Assembly (NCBI GenBank): GCA_030248215.1
Contig: JASANG010000358.1
Coordinates: 62,001-126,000, forward strand
Length of the DNA: 64,000 nt
Direction of reading: 5' to 3'
Source of the DNA: Enoplolaimus lenunculus
Taxonomy: Eukaryota; Nematoda; Enoplea; Enoplida; Thoracostomopsidae
This document shows, piece by piece, positions 48,801-60,500 of this stretch. The notes beneath the pieces were generated by a model. The model saw nothing but the letters and a program-made list of their open reading frames with translations, had not been told where the DNA came from and did not search any database. Every line of letters begins with the position of its first letter. The first letter of the stretch is position 1. Made by a program: the position numbers and the translations under genes.

Positions 48801-51800
48801 TTTTAACCTTATTCCCATGGGTACCTTAATTCTCTAAGTAATATGTTACATGGAAAGGCAACAGTGGAATAAAAATAGTGTCACATTGCCATCTATTTAT
48901 TATACGTTTTGCTCAAAAAGGCGTCACTTGCAGACCTTACGCTAATATTCTGGTGGAGCCAATGGCCACTGCTAAAAGCTAATTTGATTGTAAAAGTAAA
49001 CATTTACCCAATTCTTGGATGCAAAACAACTGATCTGATGCTGCCATTGATATCTGAGACTACAGTAGAACAGTGATATGCATCAAAATCACACGCAATG
49101 ATTTGTTTTACATCTTTGTCCGCGATATAAAGCTTGAGATTGAGCCAGTCAATTGCTAGACCTTCGGGCAATTTCACAACTAAAATATGATCAAATTTAC
49201 CATATATGCGCACTGCAAAAAATGGTGAGTCAAATTGACTCCCTCCGAAATAGGCTTTTCCTGACTACACAAACTGAATCAAAATTCGACTCTGCCAGAG
49301 ACAAACATGCTACTCAGTAAGTTGAATTTGACTCTGGCGGAGTCGAATTTTGACTCAGCTTGCGTAGTCAGGAAAAGCCTATTTCGAAGTGAGTCAAATT
49401 GACTCACCATTTTTTGCAGTGTGTGAGAATTTTTAAGTTTAATGTTCCGATTTTAAATTTTCTCTGTTTTCAAAGCAAATCAGACGTACAAGATTTGAAC
49501 TTTTGTACACTTATTGTAGCCAAGATTTGAACACGGTCCGACGCTCTAAAACTAACCTCGCAGTTCGCTGCAGTTTTGTAGGCGATGGGCCATGAAACGT
49601 TTTAGCCTTCATGGAAAAGTTATGAGCTGCTCATATAAATTAGATGCAAAATTATCATATTTCACGGTGTAAAGTTTTAGGCTTATCTTAGTGCCTAGCA
49701 CACTATCTTTTATTTATGATTCTCGGTCATTAAAACATAAAAAATTTATAGTTTCGCTTTTTACCATTTTGAAAAATTTTCCCAATTTTGTTTCCACTTA
49801 TTCTTTGAGCTTTCAAAATGTTTTTTGCGCTCGATTTCGTTTGTTATTTTTCACATTATTAAATTCTATTTCCATTTTTTCACCTTTCAAAATATTTTTA
49901 GTGTTCGATTTTGTTTTTCTATTTTGTACGATTTTCCAAAATTCCGTCGTGATTTTTTGAATGGTTTTTATTTTGCCTGTCTGTCGTTGCTTACCTGGAT
50001 TTTGAAGCACAATTCTGGGTCTGTTATCAGCTCCGTTAACGTTCGCTTTATTCACAAATGCTTTCGTACCGTCACTGCTAATTGAACTCCAATACACTGA
50101 ATCGGTGAACTGATCGTATGCTACCGCAATTGGATTGCGTACATTGGTCTGCAGTGTGCGAATAAGCTTACTGCGAACATTGTACGCTCGTACAAACGAA
50201 CCAGACACATAGTACAACACTGGGGATTGTCCTAAAATTACAACTCGATAATTTCCCACATACTGGGTGCAACTAAAACGTGGATGACGCATAACGAAGT
50301 TGTAACTGGGGCAAAAACTTTTGAATCAAAATCACAAGTTAAGCTTAACGAGTTTTCGTTAAAATATAATTTAAATTGAACCAAATATTTAAAACATTTT
50401 AAAACACCAGTCGACATTCAGCTGGCGTAACATTTTTGACCAGTAATTTGAAGTAAAATGGGAACAAGCGTGCTTCTTATCGATATTAATTTATATTAAG
50501 TATTTTGCTGTTAATGTAAAACGCACGCGTAATAGCTGGTTGCGTTTTGCTGCTTGAGCAATTATTCGATAGTTTGATATTGTAAGCTCTGAGCGATATT
50601 GGGGGCTCCCCAATTCGAACATCGGGGGGTAAGTGCTCCCCTGCCAGCCCCATCCACTACCGGTGCCTATGTACGTATAAACATATATAATGTCGATTAA
50701 TGTTTAGATTTTTTGCACCCACAGTTCCGGCAGTTTGCATTCAGGATACAAAAAAAAATTTACCTAAAGCAGTGCATGAAACGCGATCTCGGTGCAGTTT
50801 GTAGCCTTTCAAACATTTGCAATTGTAGCCATTGAATTCATTTTGGCATATTTGACTGCAATCAGATGCATCTGTGCTGCATTCGTCAATATCTAAAAGC
50901 GTTTTGTTTAAATTATAAATAGCAAATTCAAGGCATTGTTTCCGTGATTTAATGTCGTTTTTTGGTCAGAGGTTACAAAAGTTTTGTGGCTGGGCGATAA
51001 AAACATTTTTAGGTTTAGCGCTGCAGGGCACATCTAAAGCTAACACATTTTTAACTGATGTGTTTGTTGTTATCTGCCACAAATATTGTATTTTTGTATT
51101 TGGTCAAACGGCGAACTATAGCAGAATAACAACTGAACACGCTAAATAGAAACAAACAAACAGACAGACAGACAGAACAAAACAAATATGGGCAAACAAA
51201 ATATGGACCATAAAAATAACAAACAACAAACATTCAGATAAACAAACAAACAAACAAACGAACCAACGAACCAACCAACCAACCAACCAACCAACCAACA
51301 AACCAACCAACCAACAAACAAACAAACAAACAAACAAACAAACAAACAAACAAACAATTTTACCGATACAATCACCATCCAACGCCTGACGAGTGTTCGC
51401 TGGACATTTGCATTCGTATGAAGAGTTCATAACCGATAAGCGATTGCATTCAAAGGGTTGTTTGCATGGCATATTTAGGCAAGGATCTGGCACTGAAAAT
51501 TAAATTTAGGGATCGCTATTGTTCGAAAAATTGATAACCTTACAGAATCAAAGATAAGCGGCGGATCCAGAAAATTTTGACAGGACAAATAATGGGCTGC
51601 CAAAAGTTATGAAACGCACTTTTTGCTGTATGCTATTATATGAGCCAATTTTCTGAGGGGCAAAAATTGCAAAGTAGGGACCTTACCATTTTATCACAAA
51701 AAATTCTAACGGTACGGTCCTCTGCATCCGCTAATGTCAAATATCAATGCCTTCGGTGGCTGTAAGTCCAACATTTAGTGTATATCAATCAAAAACAGCA

Positions 51801-54365
51801 AGTTGCACGTAAACATAAAATATAATGTTCAAGACTAGAAGCGGAACGCTTTTCTGTGGGACAGCAATAGAGTAAACTTAAACTTTAAATTTTTTGGTTT
51901 AGGCTTAGGCCTAAGCTCATCCTTAAGCTTAGGCTTAGGCAGAACCGGAGCAACCACCCCCATACCCTTCAAGGGGCCCCACCACTAAACGACACCCCCT
52001 AACGGGTTGAAACAAAAATCGCTTAAGTTTTAAAATGAGTCTGGCTTCTCGCTCGCGAGTTTAGGGATCGCCATCCTGGAATTTGGGGGGAGTTCCACCC
52101 CTGCCTGTTCCGGCACTGGGCTTAGACATAAGAATATACTTACGCTACTGTTACGGCACTGTTCTATAACATTGACCGTTGTAATAATTTAAAACGAAAA
52201 TTATCTACACCAGAAGCAAGGATTTGTTGGTAGAAAAATTGGTAATTTCATAGAGGGATCAAAACAATTTTCTAATACAAAAATTCTTTTAAAACGCTGG
52301 CCGCCGGGTGGATTACTAAAACGACGCCCCGGTATAAACACGTCCGTATCCAGTTCAACTTGCCGGGGTGGGCCTAAAAATATCTCAGGGTGGGCATTCA
52401 AAAGTTTTCAATGATTTACAAGCAAGGTTAATATTTTTCTAGGAGCTGCAAAATTTTTCCACGGCGGGTGGTTGAATCCCCCCTGCTCCCCCCTTGGCTA
52501 CGTGCCCGGGTATAAAATGCATTCTTGAGACAATCAAAAATTAATGACACAGTTCAGTTTAAACTAACCAGGACAGTTCATTTCGTCTTCGCCGCTTTCA
52601 CAGTCATTAATGCCGTCACATTTGCGATCTTGCGGAATACACATACCATTGGATGGACATTTGAAATCAGTGTCAGATACACAATTCTTTACAATCCCAG
52701 CATTATCGATCGAAGTATTTTCGTTTCCAGTAGAAATATTTGATGAATGAGATTTATGAGTTGTATTAGAACTGCCATTGCTTGCTAAAAATGAAATAGG
52801 TTTACGCTGTAGAATTACTTAAAGTATTGTGATTTCAACAAAATGTTATATATTTAAGTAGTTCTTAAGAAGCCTGACAGTTACAAATTTGGGTCAACGT
52901 TACTTTACGGAGCGTAACAGTGCATTAAGCGTGTTGCTAAGCCTAAGCATAAGCCTAAGCGTTGCAAAAACGTGTTCCTAATCCTAAGCCTAAGCCTAAG
53001 GAAAAATGTAATCTAGACTCTAAACCTGCCATTTTATAGACCCGCCAGAAACCTGGACGCCCCTTAAAGTAACATGGTCCCGAAATTGCATATGTGGCAT
53101 TGTATGTTTGTTGCGATGACGATATATGGCATTGTTTGTAAGGAGAAAACTTGAATTCGTTTCTAAAAACTATGCTAATCAGAGTACACTATGAATCCAT
53201 AGAAAGTTATTATTGATCACAAAAAAAGTGTTATGGCATAACTTTAAATTTCAATTCGTAATAACTGTTCAAGCTTTGAGAGTAAACGAATTTCAAATTG
53301 CAATACAGTTAGTAATAAATCGTTTAAAATGCATTCAACAGCGTACCACGGGCGTATACAAGGGGAGAGATAGGAGATTTGATGTATCTTCAAATAAAAA
53401 ATAACAAAGAAACAGTATTAGCAATTTTTACAAAAAGAACGTTCCCAATCATCGAGTTCAAATCAATTTTTTTACTTGACGTTTTACCCTCTCAAAGTCT
53501 AAACTCTGCCAACGCTGTTGCAACGTACGGTCAGGACGCAAACGCATCAAAATTATCGAATATTTTCAAGAATTCTAAAAAGGTTTTCAACTTAAAACAT
53601 GCTAGTTTTGCTTGCATTTTGGTGCAATTCTATTGTATGCCATTAAATTATAACGGTTTCCATAGCTGTTACAGTCGTATTACTTCGTCAAAAAGCCTTT
53701 TGCTATTACAATTGAGATTTTGGTCAAGATTGCATCCTAAATCACATGCTTTGAAATTTAGATGTGTACCAGTCAGGAGTTATGGGTATTTCTGTGGTGG
53801 TAATATACAGGATTCATAGCTATACTCTGATTAACAGTGTTCAATAAACGAATACAATTTTCGCCAAATATTACGACCTAAAACGTGTTTTTTTCGAAGT
53901 CGCAAAGTGAATTATATCCAAAAATTTTGATCCGCTCACGTCTCAAGCGTACGCCCAGTTTGTAATGTTTTTTACCGTTACTATTAACGTTGTTTCGATA
54001 ATTGCTTATATATTCGCATCGCATTTCATCTTCGCCAAACATACAATCCAGTCGTTTATTGCAAACTGCAGAGCGAGAAATGCATTTGCGTGAAATGCAT
54101 GCAAAATCAGGTGGAACACAACGCGGTAACGAGTATTCTATGTTGCTGGCGCTGGGTGATAATTGTTCACTGTTGGTTTGTAATTGTTTCAAAACGGTCA
54201 GTATTCGATCATCAGCGTGATTTCGAGTGATAATTATAGGATGAGGCGTAGAATGGTACGATATTGCAATAGGGGGTGGATGTGTAGAAAACTGAGAATT
54301 TAGGTAGGATTTAGAGCCGCTAGCTATTAACGTTGGTTTCGAGGAAGCTACAGTTGAATAGCTGG

Positions 54366-54421
<56 letters not shown>

Positions 54422-54470
54422 GTTGTTGTCGTTGTTGTTGTTGTCGTCGTTGTTGTTGTTGTTGTCGTCG

Positions 54471-54513
<43 letters not shown>

Positions 54514-57500
54514 CGTCGTTGTTGTTGTTGTTGTTGTTGTCGTCGTTGTTGTCGTCGTCGTCGTTGTTGTTAATGTTGCTGCTGCCGTAGTAGCAGCAGC
54601 AGCAGTTGCTGATGATAACGCACTTTTATGGGTTGAGAAAATAATACTCGTAGCGGATGTAGTACGAATCAGTTCAGTTGACAGCGTACTCGATTCTAAA
54701 CATACGAGAACGCAGGCGCGTAGCTACGGAACGTTGCGTGGGAGGATTTACGCCCTCCCGCAATATTTTTCGATTAGACAGTTTCAGCAGCATTTCAGTA
54801 ATACATGTACTATATTTTATAAATGGAACCTAAATTTATCAACGGAGTTTTTCTGTACTTCAGTGCCCTAGCAAATTATATTAGGGCTACGTACATACGT
54901 TCGGATAAAATAGTTAACGCGTTAAAAATGCCGGGCGATCAACTCTCATATGTCATGGTTTGCAATAACGAATCACAATGTTTCTGTTATAAATTGTAAC
55001 TTTTGGCCAATCGAAACTTGCCTGTATAATTTTTTGCACCGGAAGTATTAAACATATTCCTCTTAAACGCCGTATTATAGTTTTTTTATGAAAATTTATT
55101 ACTAAGTTGCTGATATGTACTACGGACTTCGATAAATATAGACTGAAGTTGATACTTGCATAATAAAGGCCGAGACTTTTTTGTTAATGCAATTGCGATA
55201 TCTGGTTATCCACATCATGCGATAGGAGGTGGTTGTTCATAGAGAATTTTAGAAAAATTTCAAGCTCCATAGAAAATTTTCATCCTTGCTTGTAAATCCA
55301 CAAAACTCCTTGTATGTCCCTCCTAAAAAATGTTTTTAATCCACCCAGCAAGGTAAGCTGACTACGGGCCTATTTAAAACGCAGGGAAGAGTTTGTACAA
55401 TAGCTGGACTTGGAAGGACATTTCGTCTTCAGATCTGCCAGTTAAATAGAGAAACTATATATCACCTGAGCAATTATTTTCATCTTCGTTATTATTACAA
55501 TCGCTCACGCCGTCACACACACGATCAACTGGGATGCAGATCTTGTTTGATTGACACATAAAATCACCGTCAGTCAAACATTTCGCGGACGAAGCGGCGA
55601 GTGGTTCTGGTGTTACCTTTGATGTTTTGGCTGAAATGTTTTACAATTAAAAATGTAGCAAAATTCAAAGTTTAGCCAGAATTGAAAAGTTTCCACGGCT
55701 GCATAGCTCAGTGGTTAGAGCAACGGATAATCGGTACGTCGCGGGTTCGACGCCCACCGCATGTGGAGCAAAAATTTTGTGAATGGCTCTATATAACACT
55801 AACTTCAGAAGAAATGATATACATTATAACTCTTCCGAAAACGGTTCGTATTCTCAAATGCGTGTAGCGCCAATCACCAGTTGGCGATAGGTCTTGCAAC
55901 TATACAATTAGCGAATGCTGCGCTTCGACATTTGGAAGATTAATTGCGTTTAATGTACTGAAATATTATGGAGACTTTCAAATCCTCAGCTGTGACATGT
56001 CTATTGTTTGAAACTCTGTTACTAACTGATAATAAGTGCTGTACACAATTGAAAATACAGCTCTAAAATTTTTGCTATTTAGCAAGGTTGAAAAGTATTA
56101 AAAAATATGACAGGAAAAACAGTGAAAAAGACTCTCGAGCGAAACGAGCGAGAAACTAGACTCGTTTCAAAATTGAGACGGAACTGGTTAGGGCACGACG
56201 CCAAGTGAGGGCATCCATTTACCTTAGTTGCCAACTTTGGTCATTTATAATGAGGCGGGTGGGCATGTTGTGACCCAGCGGTCTGCGGCCGTTGCTTTGA
56301 TTACATTTTGGTTCTCACAAGTGCACAAAACCGTGTTTGCTCAAATTTAACAAATAAAACAAATGGTTTCATAAGTGAAAAAATATCTTACAACTAAACT
56401 CGCATCCATACTCGTCTTCACCGAACAAACAGTCAAAAATGCCATCACAAGTTTGTTGATGTTTGATACAAACGCCAGTGAAACATTTGTGATCTGTTGC
56501 GTCGCATGATGAATGCGATGATACTTGTTCATGTTGCTGTGACGCATTGCGTTTACTGGACGCGGTTGCTTTGTTCGCAGCTGGCACTACAATCAAAAAT
56601 ATTCCAAGTTTTTTTAAATTTAATTTTACATTAGAATATTTCCAAACGGAATACAATTTATTGCATGCCTTAGTCTCACTGCCGATGACTTTTCCGAACT
56701 ATTAAATTTTGCTCGACTTTCTGGCTGGTTATTTTCAGGTTGTTCGGGTATTTGTTGGCAATAATAGCATCAACAGTTCCTGAATGCTAATTTCATGAAA
56801 AACAAGTTCCGTTCAGTTTGTAATACCACCGTTGTAAAGCCGAAATAATGCAAACATTTGGCCGATTATGCACAGCATTATCGTCAAGCTCTTTATACTA
56901 CCGCCCGCAAGAGCCTAAACCTAATTTTAAATTTGGTCCTAAGCCTAAGCTTAATTGTAAACCTTAGCCTAATACTAAACTTACGTTATGCTAACTCTGA
57001 GGACAAGCCTATTAGAGACGTATTGTCGCACTCCAAAGTCAGTACCGACATGATATTTGCTAATAAACATACTTACTGTTCTCGAATTCAGATGTGGCAA
57101 CGTGTGGCACACATTTTGCGTTTTCCGCCGGGCTGAGCACACACATCCCAGGACACCGGCGCAAAATGCATGGATTCTCTGAAGCAATTACCGAGACATA
57201 CCTTTTTTACAACAATGTCGAAACCCTTTTATACAACAATTTCGAATATAACAAAAGATTTGAAGGTTGATGAACAGCCGCAAATTAATCTTAATCCTAA
57301 CAACCAATTTTAATTTTAATCGATAATGCTTAAAATATTTAAAAAAACTTTTTATTTCACGTCGAAAAGGTTAATGACTACCTACACATTTCGACTCAAC
57401 AATTTCTAGCGTATAACGATCTATTCTACAAGCTGTTAGCAATAGAAATCTTCAACTGATATATAAATTTAGGTTAAAATTCTTGGTAAATGCTTTTTTG

Positions 57501-60500
57501 GTTTGCCCGATAACACCAATAGTCGTCGAATTACCTTGATCTTGCAATTGTCGGATTTGTTGATAAACGAATAGTCCAGACGGCATTTGTGACTCATTCA
57601 CCAAACTTCTTTGATTTTTTCCTGTCGTTTTTTCTGCAGTTTCGATCGTCATTGAACTCCAATCAGACCAATAAATCTGGTTTTCGAACACTGCTATCGC
57701 AAACGGATGTGCCAGATCCGATACCATAACCTGGATATAAAATGTTCAACAAATACGAATGTTTATATGTAAAATAAAAATTTTGTGAAAGTTTTGAGAA
57801 TGCGATTAATTGATATTTAATTTAGAACGCAAATCTTTACGTCTTTCAAAACTTTCCACGCTTTCATCATACTCCTGCCTGTGGTTCAGGCAACAAAGGT
57901 TTGGTATCTGTTGTGTAGTTTTCACCGACGCTAGTGCGAATTTGACAAATACCTAAAGTATACAACCCAGTCCCCATATTACGGTTTCCTAAGCTTAAAA
58001 GCGTAAGCCAATAAAATATGTGAAAAAGACTTTAAAGGAAAACTTCAGAATTTGGAACACGTGTCATATGAATCAAAAAAGATAATACAAAAACTGAAAA
58101 TTAATAGTCTAGACATGCAGGGTTTTCGAGCCAGTAGCTAAACGGTTCAAGGGTATTCACTGCCCAAAAAATTTGACCCGCTGGAAAAATTTTAACCTCA
58201 CTTGCAGATCTTCTGAAATCTTTGTATGCTTTCCTGAAAATTTTTAGCCACCCAGCACGCTGAGATGGCTGCAGTAGTACGGTTTTGGGGTCATTCATTC
58301 ATCTAAAACGTAGCCTGTGCCGGAGCAGATAGGGGTAGCGGCTCCTTCCCCAAATTCGAGGGTGGAGCCCCCAAACTCGCGAGCGAGGCGAGCAAGAAGC
58401 CAGACGCATTTTAAAACTTAAGCGGTTTTTGTTTCAACTGGTTAGGGTTGGGCCACGTTATGGGTGGGGGCCCCAAATGGGGGTATGGGAGTGGCTGCTC
58501 CGGCCCTGAACGTACCTCACGATGGTTGCCATCATAATCGCAACGTTCAATACGATTCAGTTTGGAATCGGTCCAATAAACTCGATGCTGAATAGGATCA
58601 ATGGCGATTCCATTTGGCCACACAACATCACTGGATACAACCCAACGTCTGTCAGATCCGTCCATTCCGGCGCATTCAATGCCAGGAGCTGAATCACCCC
58701 AATCCGTCCAAAACATACGACTATAACCATTTTAGTTATTAACAACAGTAGACAATACCCACTGTTGCACAAAAGTACATATGCAACTGGGTAGGTTCTG
58801 TGTAGAAAATACTGCTGAATTTACTCTTTTTACAGAAACATGAATATTTTCCGTATGTTTAGGTTTAGGCTCAGGCTCAGGCTCAGGCTCAGCTTCAGGC
58901 TTAGGCTTAGCTTCAGGCTTAAGCTTAGGCGTAGCTCCAGGCTTAAGCTTAAGCGTAGCTTCAGGCTTAAGCTTAAGCTTAGCTTCAGGCTTAAGCTTAG
59001 GCGTAGCTTCAGGCTTAAGCTTAAGCTTAGCTTCAGGCTTAAGCTTAAGCGTAGCATCAGGCTTACGCTTAAGCGTAGCATCAGGCTTACGCTTAAGCGT
59101 AGCATCAGGCTTACGCTTAAGCGTAGCATCAGGCTTACGCATAAGCGTAGCATCAGGCTTACGCTTAAGCGTAGCATCAGGCTTACGCTTAAGCGTAGCT
59201 TCAGGTTTAAGCTTAGGCGTAGCTTCAGGCTTAAACTTAGGCGTAGCTTCAGGCTTAAGCTTAGGCTTTAAAGGGGCACTATGCTTATCGTGCGGTATCA
59301 GTACGTAAATTAATGGCGATGGATGGTTCCGACATACAATAATATTTTTAAAAGTATAAAAAAGCCACCCTATGGCGTATTATGCTCTTTGGTGATAAAG
59401 GCTTAGGAAAGCGTTTCTCCAAACCGCCTTAAGCCTTAGCCTTGGGAGGAAAGTATACAAAAGCTTAGCACTGTTTATGTGATTAAAGTCTACACAACGT
59501 ATAATACTCTCACTTTCTCTGGGTCAATGCTATATCCGCCTCAATGTTTGGGCACAAGTATATCAATCTATCATAGCCTCAAGGACGGATCTAGCGGATT
59601 TAAACATCATACCTCCCCACCGGAGGCACGCAAACTTTATTTGGATTATGGTAATGCTAAAATTGCATCTGGCCTCTCGCTCGCTACCTTTCTTTTTCTT
59701 CCTTCACTATTTTGAGTAACACCCTTTTTTACTAGGTTTGAATAACCTGCTGGTACCACTGGCAGTGTAGACGATGCCACCACCCTATCTAGTCTCCAGA
59801 TCACAGATCAAATCAATAATTTTGTTTTTATTTTCAGCATTAAAATGGCGTTTGGCTTCTATAGCTCGCTTCGCCCGAGTTTTTATTCAATATTATATTT
59901 CTCGCCGCGCTTTCAGAAGTTTCTGAATCCGCGACTGGATGTCACACAGTGCCAGAACCTTAGAGATAAAACATCAATGAACATTTCGCCTTCGTTCAAA
60001 CACAGCAAATTTTAGGCCTGTGTTTCCCCTTTGGTTCAAAACTTTGCAACTCCAGTTGAAATTGTCATTTTCGGAAGTGTCATCGGGGGAATGCGTGTGC
60101 TTGGTCAACCTCTGATCACGCGACGAAAAATCTTAGATCCGCCACTGCGATTGCTAACATACTATATGGTCAGGAGCGTAGCCAGATCAACATTTTCGGG
60201 GTCAGGAAAAGAGGATTGACACGACTTACAATCGGGGCTAAGACTGTTCTGGAGGGACAAAGTGTTCACAATGAGTTCAGCCCCGTGCCTCCTACCGCGT
60301 TCGTATCAATCCCGAATATTATTTTGTTCATGGGCGAATCCAGAGGAAACGTGGGAGGCGCCCTGTATCAAAAAAATTTTTTGGCAGGCGCCAAACATCA
60401 GAAAATTTTCTATGCTATAAGGTACGGTCCCATCACCTTGCACATTTTTTATGTTAATCAAAAATTGTGTTTAACTTCTCGATCGCTTCCCTCGAGAGGT

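Larger units (their letters stand above)
52569..56586 (-). other. LRP-like: four LDLa modules with poly-Thr stalk (exons 7-10)
   Basis: Exon 7 codes CDATDHKCFTG...CDGIFDC...EDEYGC. Exon 8 codes CLTDGDFMC...CDGVSDC...EDENNC. Exon 9 codes a Ser/Thr-rich region, 69 threonines, then CVPPDFACI...CNKRLDC...EDEMRC. Exon 10 codes CVSDTDFKC...CDGINDC...EDEMNC. The six cysteines and the acidic calcium cage are intact in three modules. In exon 9 the usual CDG is CNK, so the first cage aspartate is lost and calcium binding may be weaker. Each module has a long, low-complexity linker before it, unlike the tight LDLa strings of LDLR. Confidence 0.92.

Noticed and set aside
53660-53790. Possible relic of a further LDLa module on the - strand in intron 9
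   Set aside because: A Cys/Asp/Glu pattern (CDLGCNLDQNLNCN...FDE) can be drawn, but cysteine number and spacing do not fit LDLa and no splice sites keep the phase.
54333-54590. Poly-leucine + strand frame
   Set aside because: Antisense of the poly-threonine coding repeat in exon 9 of the LRP-like gene.
55697-55770. Functional tRNA gene
   Set aside because: D-arm and T-arm are good but the anticodon arm and acceptor stem cannot be folded.
58855-59275. Interstitial telomere
   Set aside because: The hexamers are degenerate, arranged in 24-bp higher-order units and related to MITE cores, so telomere origin is not supported.
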